Source: Bacteroidetes bacterium UBA2475 (GTDB taxonomy: Bacteria > Bacteroidota > Bacteroidia > B-17B0 > Aurantibacillaceae). Taken from it: 64,000 bases of DNA. Of this stretch, positions 35,432 through 44,391 are shown in pieces. Each line of letters opens with the position of its first letter. Positions within the stretch are counted from its first letter, which is position 1. Under the pieces are notes generated by a model. The model saw only the letters and a program-made list of their open reading frames with translations, made no database searches and was not told the origin of the DNA. Location: assembly GCA_002342065.1 (NCBI GenBank), contig DDPF01000012.1, forward strand, positions 620,001 to 684,000, in the 5' to 3' direction. The position numbers and the translations under genes are program-made.

Positions 35432-36394
35432 ATGAAAACACTCTTTGTAAGTATTTTGACCTTTGCAGGCACTCTTTTAAGCGCCGGTGATATACCCGAA
35501 AAATTAGGCCCAGATTATCACATAACCAAATCTGGGCCGGGTAAAGATCTTACACGCAAAGAAGCCAAGTTTATATTTACATTTTTAGATCCAAAAGGCC
35601 AGGTTATAAAAACGGATATAAGTTCTTCCCAAAACAAAGTAAACAAAATGCTTAAATGCGATGTCGCAGGAAAATTCATTATTGAAACAACTCCCGGCAA
35701 ACATATCTTCCAGTTTTTTTATAATGCTACCTGTGGCGAAATATACACCGATTCAATTCAAATAAAACCGGCGCATGTAACAGAAATAAGTGTCTATTTC
35801 CGTAAAGCAAATGAGGTTATGACAGTTGACAAACCTGTCATTTATGTTTACAGCAAACAAAAAGAAAAAGTGGATATTAAACTTGACCTTAAAGGAGAAT
35901 TTTTATTTACCTACCCACAATATTCAAACGGATGGAATTTTACTGCTAACCCTGATGGAACAATTGAAATGGGTGAGAGAAAATATCATTATTTATTTTG
36001 GGATGGAAAACTAAATATTGAATCTCAAAAATTAAACCTCAGCGAAGGATTTATAGTGGATAAAAAAGACCAGGTAAAATTCTTTGAAGAAAAATTAGCA
36101 CAAATGGGTTTAAACTCGGAAGAGATAGAAGATTACATTACCTATTGGTGCCCACGCATGGCCGCCAACGAAAAAAATTATATTCATTTTATATTTAATG
36201 CAGAATGTAATAAATATGCTTCGATCACCATCGATCCAAAGCCTGATCATCTTTTCCGTGTGTGTATGTTGTGGTCTAAAGCAAACGGCTGTAGCGTTAA
36301 AGAACAAAAGATAGAAAGCTTTAAACGCGATGGCTTTACAGTTGTTGAATGGGGCGGAACAGAAATAAGCGATCAATTAAATTTATTAAAATAA
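35432..36394 (+). CDS. Unknown secreted protein, tandem triplet member 1
   Basis: 320 residues. A signal peptide (TLFVSILTFAGTLLSAG) precedes a small carboxypeptidase-regulatory-like beta domain (~40-130: FTFLDPKGQVIKT ... TTPGKHIFQFFYNA ... SIQIKPAHVTEISVYFR). A ~180-residue conserved domain opens with KPVIYVYSKQKEKVDIKLDL and has YSNGWNFTANPDGT, YHYLFWDG, IEDYITYWCPRMAANEKN, ITIDPKPDHLFRVCMLW and VVEWGGTE. That domain recurs in bacterial and fungal secreted proteins of unknown function. Conserved acidic, Trp and Tyr residues suggest an enzyme or binding site, not assigned. Two close paralogs follow at once. Confidence 0.75.
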   Translation: MKTLFVSILTFAGTLLSAGDIPEKLGPDYHITKSGPGKDLTRKEAKFIFTFLDPKGQVIKTDISSSQNKVNKMLKCDVAGKFIIETTPGKHIFQFFYNATCGEIYTDSIQIKPAHVTEISVYFRKANEVMTVDKPVIYVYSKQKEKVDIKLDLKGEFLFTYPQYSNGWNFTANPDGTIEMGERKYHYLFWDGKLNIESQKLNLSEGFIVDKKDQVKFFEEKLAQMGLNSEEIEDYITYWCPRMAANEKNYIHFIFNAECNKYASITIDPKPDHLFRVCMLWSKANGCSVKEQKIESFKRDGFTVVEWGGTEISDQLNLLK

Positions 36395-36398
36395 GAAT

Positions 36399-37349
36399 AT
36401 GAAACATTTAGCAATTTATTTATTTTCTGTTTTAACTTTTTGTTTGCAGGCAAAAGAATGGGTACCCGAATATAGAATTACGAAAGTTGCAGAAGACAAA
36501 ACAATTAAAAAGACAGAAACACTTTTTATTGTAACCTTTTTCGATTCAAATTTAAACCCGATAAAAAAGGAAATGCTGTTTTCTTACAACGGCATTAACA
36601 AAAAACAAAAACAGGATGATAAAGGCCAGATCTCTTTGAATGTTAAACCGGGAAAATATTTGTTTATGTTCTTCTGTGATAAAGATCATACTGAAATAAC
36701 TACAGATTCTATCTCGCTAAAACCAGGGTACAAAACAGAAATGCGAGTTGAGTTCAGATCATCAACAACGCCGGTGATGGCAGAAAAACCGGTTATATAT
36801 GTTTACAATAAAGAAAAAGAAAAGGTATCGATAAAACTTGATCTGAAAGGTAGTTTTTCTTTTACCTATCCTGAATATAAGAACGGCTGGAGTTTTACAT
36901 CTAACCCGGATGGAACAATTGAAATGAACAACAAAAAATATCATTATTTATTTTGGGATGGTAATTTAAATATTGAAACAAAAAAATTGAACCTTAACGA
37001 AGGATTTGTAGTGGATAAAAAAGATCTTACAAAATTCTTTGAAGATAAATTAACGCAAATGGGTTTAAATTCACAGGAAATTGAAGATTTTATTACGTAC
37101 TGGTGTCCTAGAATGATCGCGAACGAAAAAAACTTTGTTCATTTTATGTTCAATCAGGAATATAACAATTATGCTTCTATCACCATTGATCCAAAACCCG
37201 ATCAACTCTTTCGTGTGTACATGTTGTGGTCTAAGGCAGGAGATACGCCGGTTAAAGAACAAAAACTAGAAAACTTTAAACGTAGCGGTTTTACCGTTGT
37301 TGAGTGGGGAGGTACTGAAATTAATGAACAGTTAAATTTAAATAACTAA
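36399..37349 (+). CDS. Unknown secreted protein, tandem triplet member 2
   Basis: 316 residues, same two-domain plan as member 1: signal peptide (LAIYLFSVLTFCLQA), N-terminal beta domain with NVKPGKYLFMFF, then KPVIYVYNKEKEKVSIKLDL, YKNGWSFTSNPDGT, YHYLFWDG, IEDFITYWCPRM and VVEWGGTE. It starts four bases after member 1 and ends two bases before member 3, so the three are one operon. The C-terminal domain is more alike among the three than the N-terminal domain. Confidence 0.75.
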   Translation: MKHLAIYLFSVLTFCLQAKEWVPEYRITKVAEDKTIKKTETLFIVTFFDSNLNPIKKEMLFSYNGINKKQKQDDKGQISLNVKPGKYLFMFFCDKDHTEITTDSISLKPGYKTEMRVEFRSSTTPVMAEKPVIYVYNKEKEKVSIKLDLKGSFSFTYPEYKNGWSFTSNPDGTIEMNNKKYHYLFWDGNLNIETKKLNLNEGFVVDKKDLTKFFEDKLTQMGLNSQEIEDFITYWCPRMIANEKNFVHFMFNQEYNNYASITIDPKPDQLFRVYMLWSKAGDTPVKEQKLENFKRSGFTVVEWGGTEINEQLNLNN

Positions 37350-37351
37350 AC

Positions 37352-38314
37352 ATGAAACATTTTATTTTTTATTTATTGCTCGTGCTTAATTTTTCGTTAC
37401 TAGCAAAAGAAAGAGAATATGTACCCGATTATTCTGTAACAAAGTCGTTTGAAGACAAAACGCTTAAAAAAACGGAAGCACTTTTTGTTGTTACATTTTA
37501 TGGTTCCAAAAAACAACTGGTAAATAAGCAGATCGTGTTTTCGTATAACACGGCCAACAATAAACAAGAGACCAATGATAAAGGACAAATTTCGTTTAAC
37601 GTAAAACCTGGAAAGTATGCGCTAAAGTTCTTTTATGACATTGGTCATGATGAAGTAAATACAGATTCTATTTTAATTAAACCTGGCTTTCGCACAGAGG
37701 TAGAAGTTGACTTTAGATCTTCAACAGAACCAGTGATAATGAAAAAACCTGTTATTTATGTTTATAGTAAAAAACAAGCTGAAAAAGTTTCTATTAAACT
37801 TGATCTGACAGGAGATTTTTTATTTACATATCCTGAATATAAAAATGGTTGGGATTTTATTGCCAATCCCGATGGCACAATACAAATGAATGATAAGAAA
37901 TATCACTACCTGTTTTGGGACGGAAAAATAAATATAGAAACAACTTCGCTAAATTTAAACGAAGGATTTGTTGTAGATAAAAAAGACCTCACCACTTTTT
38001 TTGAGAACAAACTTCAATTAATGGGATTAAATTCTCATGAAATAGAAGATTTTATAACCTATTGGTGTCCTATAATGCAGGCAAACGAAAAGAACTTTAT
38101 TCATTTTTTGTTTAATGAGGAATATAACAAATATGCAACTATCTCGATCGATCCAAAGCCCGACCAATTGTTTCGTGTGAATATGTTATGGTCTAAGGCA
38201 AAAGATATACAAGTTAAAGAACAAAAGATACAAAGCTTTAAACGCAATGGTTTTACAGTAGTTGAATGGGGAGGAACTGAAATTTCGAATTTAACATTGA
38301 CCCAAGAACTTTAG
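37352..38314 (+). CDS. Unknown secreted protein, tandem triplet member 3
   Basis: 320 residues: signal peptide (FIFYLLLVLNFSLLA), N-terminal beta domain (VTFYGSKKQLVNKQIVFSY ... FNVKPGKYALKFFYD), then the conserved domain (KPVIYVYSKKQAEKVSIKLD, YKNGWDFIANPDGT, YHYLFWDG, IEDFITYWCPIM, VVEWGGTE). It is closest to member 2. An AT-rich inverted repeat (38320-38327 with 38340-38347) lies just past the stop and may end the transcript. Confidence 0.75.
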   Translation: MKHFIFYLLLVLNFSLLAKEREYVPDYSVTKSFEDKTLKKTEALFVVTFYGSKKQLVNKQIVFSYNTANNKQETNDKGQISFNVKPGKYALKFFYDIGHDEVNTDSILIKPGFRTEVEVDFRSSTEPVIMKKPVIYVYSKKQAEKVSIKLDLTGDFLFTYPEYKNGWDFIANPDGTIQMNDKKYHYLFWDGKINIETTSLNLNEGFVVDKKDLTTFFENKLQLMGLNSHEIEDFITYWCPIMQANEKNFIHFLFNEEYNKYATISIDPKPDQLFRVNMLWSKAKDIQVKEQKIQSFKRNGFTVVEWGGTEISNLTLTQEL

Positions 38315-38413
38315 CCCAAAAATTGTTGTATTTTTATATAACAATTTACACTTATAGGGTATTTTCGATCACGCACGACTTATAAGTATAAAAGCAAATT
38401 ATATTTATAAGCC

Positions 38414-39547
38414 ATGAAAAAATTACTCTACCCTACTCTTTTCCTTTTTTTAAACGTTGCTAATCCTTTAAATGCACAAACGCCTATTTTTGGAAGCGAG
38501 CTTCCCGTAACGATAAACGGCTTAACGTTTGATGCTATGGAACCATTTTTATCAACCGATGGTAACGCTCTTTTTTTTAATAGTTTAAATGATGGTATTA
38601 CCACCAGTTTATATTATGCTTCTAAAGTAAATGATGTTACATTTAATTATATTGGTCCGGTACCGGTAGTAAACCAAACCGTTACGCCGCGTTTAGATGG
38701 AGTGGCGTCTGTTGATACTTTAAACAATTTTTATTGGGTTTCTACCAGAAATTACTCAACCAGTTTTGAAAATCTTCACCGTGTTCGATTTCTTACAAGC
38801 GGTTATACCAATTTTGGTCCATTACATGGCAATTTTTACATTCCATTGCCAGGTTGGTTAATTATGGATGCAGGTATAAATTTTCATGGCGATCAGCTTA
38901 TCTATTGCAATGCACAATTTAACGGTTGTGCCAATGGATTGCCGTGCAAGGCTTCGATGGGTTTAGCCAACAAAGTAAATGATTCAACTTTTAATAAAGA
39001 TCTTAATACTGATATTTTAATGGCAAATGTAAACGACACATCAACTTATATTATTTACGCCCCTGCCATAACAAAAGACGGATTAGAATTATATTATACA
39101 CGCTTATTAAAGAATAGTACACAAACCGAAATTATGGTTGCTACAAGAACAAATACGGTTTCACCATTTAGCGCAGGTACATTACTAATTGGTGCGCCAT
39201 ATATTGCTCCAGAAGCGCCAACCTTATCAACCGATAAAACAAAAATGTATTATCACCGGAAGGATGGTAGTCTTCATAAAATCTATTTGAGATATAGAAC
39301 AGGTACAACAGATATTCATAAAAATGCGATTGACAATAATTTTAGCCTCTTCCCAAATCCTACAAATGGCAAAACGTCTATTCTGTCAACCGAAGATGCA
39401 ACCATTAAGGTTTACAATATTTTTGGCAAAGAAATTTTAAGAACAAGTGCTTATAATTTTGACCTTACCGATCAACCAAACGGATTGTACTTTGTAAATA
39501 TTATTACAGATAAAACAACAAAATTGATCAAATTATTAAAGGAGTAA
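38414..39547 (+). CDS. Secreted T9SS cargo with WD40-like (PD40) repeats
   Basis: 377 residues. A signal peptide (LYPTLFLFLNVANPLNAQ) precedes a propeller-like region with PD40 strands (MEPFLSTDGNALFFNS, AITKDGLELYYTR, PTLSTDKTKMYYHRKDG). A type A sorting domain follows (FSLFPNPTNGKTSI ... NGLYFVNIITDKTTKLIKLLKE). A -7-like TATATTTA (38400-38407) ends six bases before the ATG. Probably a surface or released binding protein. Confidence 0.82.
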   Translation: MKKLLYPTLFLFLNVANPLNAQTPIFGSELPVTINGLTFDAMEPFLSTDGNALFFNSLNDGITTSLYYASKVNDVTFNYIGPVPVVNQTVTPRLDGVASVDTLNNFYWVSTRNYSTSFENLHRVRFLTSGYTNFGPLHGNFYIPLPGWLIMDAGINFHGDQLIYCNAQFNGCANGLPCKASMGLANKVNDSTFNKDLNTDILMANVNDTSTYIIYAPAITKDGLELYYTRLLKNSTQTEIMVATRTNTVSPFSAGTLLIGAPYIAPEAPTLSTDKTKMYYHRKDGSLHKIYLRYRTGTTDIHKNAIDNNFSLFPNPTNGKTSILSTEDATIKVYNIFGKEILRTSAYNFDLTDQPNGLYFVNIITDKTTKLIKLLKE

Positions 39548-39658
39548 CTTTTCTTTCACTATTTGATTAGTTCTTTTACCTTCTTGCGCAACAAATTCTA
39601 CTATTTATTGTTTAACTTAATAAAATAATTTAACTTAGTTAATCTTATAAAGTAGCGC

Positions 39659-39982
39659 ATGGAAAAAGAGATAGTAATTGACGGCAAAAAAATAAAATTT
39701 GATATTTTAAATGTAATTGATAAGAATAATTCTGCAACTGAAGAGCAGGTTATTGCAATAAATGCAACGGATATAATTCACCTACCGGGAGTTGTTGAAA
39801 AGGCCCTTGCAGACATTTCCAAATCTTACCCAAACATGAAAACCATTTATTATCGTGTTTCGGTTAATATTACTCCTATTATGGAAAATAATACAGATCA
39901 TAATGTTCCGGCCATTAATGTGAGTCCTGAAGATCTTAAAAAATATGAATTAACTTTAGAGAGTTTAAAATCTAAATATTAA
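39659..39982 (+). CDS. Small cytoplasmic protein of unknown function
   Basis: 107 residues, no signal peptide, no recognised domain. It has an alternating hydrophobic pattern (IVIDGKKIKFDILNVI ... EEQVIAINATDIIHLPGVVEKALADI). The pentapeptide-repeat gene follows in the same direction, so joint transcription is likely. Confidence 0.6.
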   Translation: MEKEIVIDGKKIKFDILNVIDKNNSATEEQVIAINATDIIHLPGVVEKALADISKSYPNMKTIYYRVSVNITPIMENNTDHNVPAINVSPEDLKKYELTLESLKSKY

Positions 39983-40023
39983 TTTTTATGGCATTGGAAA
40001 TATGCCAAGTAGTAATTTATAAT

Positions 40024-40587
40024 ATGAGCAAACTAAAAAGTAAAGAACAATTAAAAAATATTGACATCTCTTCCTTAAAAGAAGAAAAAGAACGTTTTGA
40101 TAATTGCGAATTTATCAATTGTATATTTTCCGATCTGTCTAACCTTAGCTTTATGGATTGCGACTTTAGAAATTGCGACCTCAGCAATTTAAAAACATTG
40201 AACAGTCGTTTACAAAATGTTTCGTTTTACGATTGCAAATTGTTGGGACTTAATTTTTCGGGCGCCATTGATTTTGCTTTGGAACTACATTTTGAAAATT
40301 GCATTTTAGATTACACGTCGTTTGACAGAAAAAAAATAAATAAAAGCTCATTTAAAAATTGTAAAATTCATAATGCTAACTTTACACAAGCCGATCTTTC
40401 AAAAACAACATTTAGTAATTGCGACTTTCTTGAATCTCTTTTTGATACTACAAACTTAAGTACTGTAGATCTTACTACCTGTAAGAATTTTTTGATAGAT
40501 CCTGAACTGAATACTATTAAAAAAGCAAAATTTTTGATGCAGGACCTACCCAACCTTTTATACAGGCATGATATTATTATTGAATAA
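40024..40587 (+). CDS. Pentapeptide-repeat protein
   Basis: The frame opens at 39988, but ATG 40024 (MSKLKSKEQLKN) is a more natural start for a cytoplasmic protein, giving 187 residues. Tandem A(D/N)LXX-like repeats with a central F or L run from ~25 to 150 (CEFINCIFSDLSNLSFMDCD, FRNCDLSNLKT, NCKIHNANFTQADLSKTTF), forming a right-handed quadrilateral beta-helix. Many Cys occupy the 'NC' corner position. Function unknown; some such proteins mimic DNA and protect gyrase, but nothing here shows this. Confidence 0.8.
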   Translation: MSKLKSKEQLKNIDISSLKEEKERFDNCEFINCIFSDLSNLSFMDCDFRNCDLSNLKTLNSRLQNVSFYDCKLLGLNFSGAIDFALELHFENCILDYTSFDRKKINKSSFKNCKIHNANFTQADLSKTTFSNCDFLESLFDTTNLSTVDLTTCKNFLIDPELNTIKKAKFLMQDLPNLLYRHDIIIE

Positions 40588-40590
40588 TAT

Positions 40591-41109
40591 TTAAGGCGGC
40601 ATTGGTCCGATGTAATTTAAACAAGGGATATCATCTGATATAAAACAAGGGTGGTGGAATTTAAAATCCAGACCGCTTATACTTTTATCTTTTATCTCTA
40701 AAATATAGTAGGGTTTTTCCCACCAGTTTTTTAAACAGTTACTATCTGCCTCAATATTTTGATTTTTATAAAATTTAATATTTAGCTTTTTAACTTGTGG
40801 TTCCTGAATAATAGAATAAATACCCGGTGGCAATTCAAATGAAAAATTACCAGCAGTATCTGCTTTAAAACTTAAAATAATTTTTGCTTTTACATTATTT
40901 ACTTTTCCTTTACGGATATAAAATGTTTTACCTACATAGGGTCTTGGCTTAGTTTGGTTAGCCAGCATTTCTTCAGAAGGCTCTACACCGCCATAATATG
41001 CATAGCTGTGCCTTACCTTACCGCTTATTGTAAATTTTTGCTTTGTTTGCGCAATAATTATATAGGAAGCAAAACATAAAATTAAACTAACAATTCTCTT
41101 TACCATCAT
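40591..41109 (-). CDS. Secreted carboxypeptidase-regulatory-like protein
   Basis: 172 residues with a signal peptide (IVSLILCFASYIIIAQ). The mature part has FTISGKVRHSYAYYGGVEPS, FKADTAGNFSFELPPGIYSI (Gly/Pro turn of a carboxypeptidase-D regulatory domain) and ends CFISDDIPCLNYIGPMPP, a Cys-pair ending shared by a small Bacteroidota family. Probably periplasmic; function unknown. It converges with the pentapeptide gene, with three bases between stops. Confidence 0.7.
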   Translation of the reverse strand: MMVKRIVSLILCFASYIIIAQTKQKFTISGKVRHSYAYYGGVEPSEEMLANQTKPRPYVGKTFYIRKGKVNNVKAKIILSFKADTAGNFSFELPPGIYSIIQEPQVKKLNIKFYKNQNIEADSNCLKNWWEKPYYILEIKDKSISGLDFKFHHPCFISDDIPCLNYIGPMPP

Positions 41110-41233
41110 CAGCTTTTGTATTTAGATATACTAAAGATAGTAATTCCGTAGTGTATTTATGAAATATTCAGAATACTATAAATTGTAGCATTACACTGCT
41201 ATAATATGGGCTACCTTTACTTTAAGCAAAAAC

Positions 41234-42301
41234 ATGGAAACGCCAATAACCAGTTACTTTAAAGGCCGCGGAGCTCAGGTAAACCCGAATAATAAATTTA
41301 ATAAACAACAATATGCGCAAGAACATGTGGAAGGATTGGATCAAGAGTTTCTTCAAAAAGAAAAGACCGAGATCATATATACTTATCCCAAAACGATCAT
41401 TAACAAGGTTGAGAGCGAAGATGTTGGAGCTGAATACTCATTAAACCCCTACCAGGGTTGCGAGCATGGCTGTATTTATTGTTATGCGCGTAATACTCAT
41501 GAGTATTGGGGCTATAGTGCCGGTTTGGATTTTGAGCGGAAAATAATTGTCAAAAAAAATACAGTTGAATTGCTGGAAAAAACATTCAGCAACAAAAAAT
41601 GGAAGCCTGCTCCTATTATGTTATCAGGCAATACAGATTGTTACCAGCCTCTTGAAAGGCAGCTGGAAATAACACGTAAAGTTTTACAGGTATGTTTAAA
41701 ATATAAACACCCCGTTGGCATAATAACCAAAAATGCATTAGTAACTAGAGATCTTGATATTCTAACAGAACTGGCGAAACATAACTTAGTACATGTAATG
41801 GTTTCTATTACGGGTATTGACGAAAAAGTTCGTCAGCTGTTAGAGCCAAGAACTGCCTCTTACAAAAGCCGGATAAATACAGTTGAGACATTAGCAAAAA
41901 ACGATATCCCTTGCGGTATAATGGTTGCACCAATTATTCCAGGAATTAATAATCACGAAATTCCCGATATTATGGAATTGGCCGGCAACGCAGGCGCATC
42001 AAGTGCAGGCATGACCATTGTAAGATTGAACGGTGCCATTGAACAGATCTTTAAAGATTGGTTAATTAAAAATTTTCCTGACAGGGCCGATAAGGTTTGG
42101 AATCAGATCTGCGAATGCCATGGTGGCAAAGTAAGCGATAGTCGTAAAGGTGTTCGCATGCGTGGCGAAGGAAAAATAGCAGAATCTATCCGTCAATTAT
42201 TTAAACTTTCAAAACAACGTTTTATAAAACCCTCCGGTTTTGAATTTAACTGCAATAGCTTTAATTATAAAGCAAACGATGTGCAGTTAAGTTTGTTTTA
42301 A
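41234..42301 (+). CDS. PA0069-family radical SAM protein
   Basis: 355 residues. The cluster motif CEHGCIYC (CxxxCxxC) follows SLNPYQG, the usual opening of PA0069/SplB-like radical SAM proteins. Further signatures are PIMLSGNTDCYQPLE, VGIITKNALVTRDLDIL, EPRTASYKSRI and the C-terminal GKVSDSRKGVRMRGEG. It should bind [4Fe-4S] and S-adenosylmethionine; the substrate of this branch is not established, although it is related to spore photoproduct lyase. A -7-like TACCTTTA (41212-41219) precedes the gene. Confidence 0.88.
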   Translation: METPITSYFKGRGAQVNPNNKFNKQQYAQEHVEGLDQEFLQKEKTEIIYTYPKTIINKVESEDVGAEYSLNPYQGCEHGCIYCYARNTHEYWGYSAGLDFERKIIVKKNTVELLEKTFSNKKWKPAPIMLSGNTDCYQPLERQLEITRKVLQVCLKYKHPVGIITKNALVTRDLDILTELAKHNLVHVMVSITGIDEKVRQLLEPRTASYKSRINTVETLAKNDIPCGIMVAPIIPGINNHEIPDIMELAGNAGASSAGMTIVRLNGAIEQIFKDWLIKNFPDRADKVWNQICECHGGKVSDSRKGVRMRGEGKIAESIRQLFKLSKQRFIKPSGFEFNCNSFNYKANDVQLSLF

Positions 42302-42518
42302 TTATACCAATTATAGATATTATGTATACCAAATATGCAAAGTTATTTTTTGTTTAGGCGATGAAAAAAAATCTTGCATAGTTTTTAACTACGGAAGATT
42401 TTTTTGAAGAAGCATAAATAAAAAAGAATAAGCAGATTGGATTAGATAATTTTTGTAGTTGGCATTAATTCTCTTTTTTGCTGAGTCGTTCTGGCTTGGC
42501 CTGATTTCAAAAATTAAA

Positions 42519-42551
42519 TGGTTTGAGGTCGCAAATTGCGGCCACCTCTGA
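42519..42551. repeat. ORF6N-associated palindrome, upstream copy (gene 2)
   Basis: An imperfect palindrome with core GCAAATTGC and flanking GAGG/CCTC arms interrupted by a 3-base bulge. Read from 42523 in the frame of the following gene, it encodes LRSQIAATSE, a diverged copy of the NLRSQIGTSS motif encoded by the internal palindrome. It ends 13 bp before the ATG. Confidence 0.65.
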
Positions 42552-42564
42552 AATAAATTGTATT

Positions 42565-43110
42565 ATGAAAACTAATAAAGAGTTAATTAAAATTTCTGAT
42601 GATTTAGTAATGAATAAGATTTACTACATAAGAAATCATAAAGTAATGCTGGATACAGATTTAGCGGAACTTTATAAAGTAGAAACAAAACAATTAAAAA
42701 GGCAAGTAAAAAGAAATATAGAACGATTTCCTGAAGATTTTATGTTTGAGTTAACTCAACAAGAAGTAGGAAACTTGAGGAGCCAAATTGGCACCTCAAG
42801 TTGGGGAGGTTCGCGTTATTTACCAATTGTCTTTACAGAACAAGGAATTGCAATGCTTTCAAGTGTTTTAAATAGTCAACCAGCTATTGCAGTAAACATT
42901 CAAATCATAAGAGTATTTACAAAAATAAGGCAGATGCTTCTTGATAACACCGAACTCCGCCTAGCCATTGAAGAAATACGAAAAAAGACGGATAACAATT
43001 CTAAAAATATTGAAGTTGTATTTAAATACTTAGATGAACTCCTTGAAAAAAGAGAAGATCAAAAGCCAAGAAAATCTATTGGTTATAAATTGCCTGTCAA
43101 GAAACAATAA
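42565..43110 (+). CDS. ORF6N-domain DNA-binding protein, gene 2
   Basis: ATG 42565 is chosen; an in-frame TTG at 42523 would add the palindrome-encoded LRSQIAATSE peptide but gives an unnatural N-terminus. The product is 181 residues, with the ORF6N domain (LVMNKIYYIRNHKVMLDTDLAELY, RFPEDFMFELTQQE, TSSWGGSRYLPIVFTEQGIAM) and a C-terminal coiled coil (LRLAIEEIRKKTDNNSKNIEVVFKYLDELL). It is a close paralog of the gene at 23903. Internal palindrome at 42772-42802. Confidence 0.88.
   Translation: MKTNKELIKISDDLVMNKIYYIRNHKVMLDTDLAELYKVETKQLKRQVKRNIERFPEDFMFELTQQEVGNLRSQIGTSSWGGSRYLPIVFTEQGIAMLSSVLNSQPAIAVNIQIIRVFTKIRQMLLDNTELRLAIEEIRKKTDNNSKNIEVVFKYLDELLEKREDQKPRKSIGYKLPVKKQ
42772..42802. repeat. 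ORF6N-associated palindrome, internal copy (gene 2)
   Basis: 31 bp with arms AACTTGAGGaGCCAA and TTGGCACCTCAAGTT around a central A; only one of 15 arm pairs mismatches. It encodes NLRSQIGTSS within the ORF6N domain. Confidence 0.85.
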
Positions 43111-43198
43111 CTTAATTATATTCCGGCTTTCCAATAAATTAACATTAGTTTCCTTTATTTTTTCACAACTTTATCCCACTTAAATATGTTTATTAAAA

Positions 43199-44293
43199 GT
43201 GCTAGGATACAGGTTTCAAAATTTTAAGGCAGACCCTCAGTCGAAGTTCGATGAATTGTTTAAGATCTTTAAACAACTCATTACGCACACCAGTGGTGAT
43301 GTGGAAGAAGCACTCGACTGGCTCAAACAATTAGATAAAGAATACGAGCTTACCAATAAAGATTATACGATTGATGATTTTATTGCCGATCTAAAAAAGC
43401 GTGGTTATTTACGCGATAAGAACGACGGGCAAGGTGGTATGTCCATTACACCAAAAACAGAACAGGCAATTCGCAACAACGCGTTAGAATATATTTTCGG
43501 AAAATTAAAAAAGGGTGCATCGGGCAATCACAAAACAAAATTTACGGGTAAAAATGGCGAAGAAACAAGTACAGATCTTCGCGCCTATGAGTTCGGCGAT
43601 TCGCCTCAAAGCATTGCCATGATAGATTCTATTAAACAAGCACAAATAAATAATGGCGCCGAAGAGTTTATTTTAACCGAGAACGATCTTTTGGTGGGCG
43701 AACAGGAATTTAAAACGCAAACTGCAACGGTTTTAATGATTGATATTAGCCACAGCATGATCTTATATGGCGAAGACCGTATTACGCCGGCAAAAATGGT
43801 AGCTATGGCTTTAGCAGAAATGATAAAACGTAATTACCCAAAAGATAGTTTGGATATTATTGTATTTGGAAACGATGCCTGGCCAATACAGGTAAAAGAT
43901 CTTCCTTATTTACAGGTTGGGCCTTATCATACCAACACAGTTGCCGGATTAGAATTAGCCATGTCTATCCTTCGTAAAAAGAAAGCAACAAACAAACAAA
44001 TTTTTATGATCACCGATGGTAAACCTTCGTGTTTAAAAGAGAATGGTGAGTATTATATGAATAGCAATGGTTTAGACAGGCGCATCGTTAATAAATGTTT
44101 AACATTAGCCGCAGCATGCAAACGCAGTAAAATAGATATTACTACTTTTATGGTAGCAAGCGATAGTTACCTGCAAAGTTTTATTGATGAATTTACAGAA
44201 GCCAATCAGGGTAAAGCCTATTTTACAGGATTAAAAGGTTTGGGCGAAATGATCTTTAGAGATTATACAAATAAAAAGAGGAAAAAACTTTAG
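43199..44293 (+). CDS. VWA-domain protein, partner of the AAA ATPase
   Basis: 364 residues from a GTG start. This start is retained because MLGYRFQNF fits the family's N-terminus and no ATG is in frame nearby. The N-terminal ~170 residues are helical and charged. The VWA domain follows, with a MIDAS motif DISHS (DxSxS), a conserved Thr in the DGKPSC-adjacent loop, and ITDGKP. It has no signal peptide, so it is cytoplasmic. With the downstream MoxR/ChlI-like ATPase it forms the common AAA-plus-VWA pair (as in RavA-ViaA or CoxD-CoxE), which remodels or metallates client proteins; the client is unknown. Confidence 0.82.
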   Translation: MLGYRFQNFKADPQSKFDELFKIFKQLITHTSGDVEEALDWLKQLDKEYELTNKDYTIDDFIADLKKRGYLRDKNDGQGGMSITPKTEQAIRNNALEYIFGKLKKGASGNHKTKFTGKNGEETSTDLRAYEFGDSPQSIAMIDSIKQAQINNGAEEFILTENDLLVGEQEFKTQTATVLMIDISHSMILYGEDRITPAKMVAMALAEMIKRNYPKDSLDIIVFGNDAWPIQVKDLPYLQVGPYHTNTVAGLELAMSILRKKKATNKQIFMITDGKPSCLKENGEYYMNSNGLDRRIVNKCLTLAAACKRSKIDITTFMVASDSYLQSFIDEFTEANQGKAYFTGLKGLGEMIFRDYTNKKRKKL

Positions 44294-44391
44294 AACAGAA
44301 GCAAGAGACAAGACTAAAGAGACGCAAGAAAAAAAGAGATAAGGCAGTTAGCAAAAAAACAAGAAACTTAAAACTCGAAACAAGAAACATT

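Noticed and set aside
38320..38347. AT-rich inverted repeat as a firm terminator
   Set aside because: The stem has almost no G/C and no T tract after it; mentioned only as a possible transcript end.
42523..42564. TTG start at 42523 for ORF6N gene 2
   Set aside because: The added residues come from the upstream palindrome and the paralog has no such N-terminus; ATG 42565 is natural.
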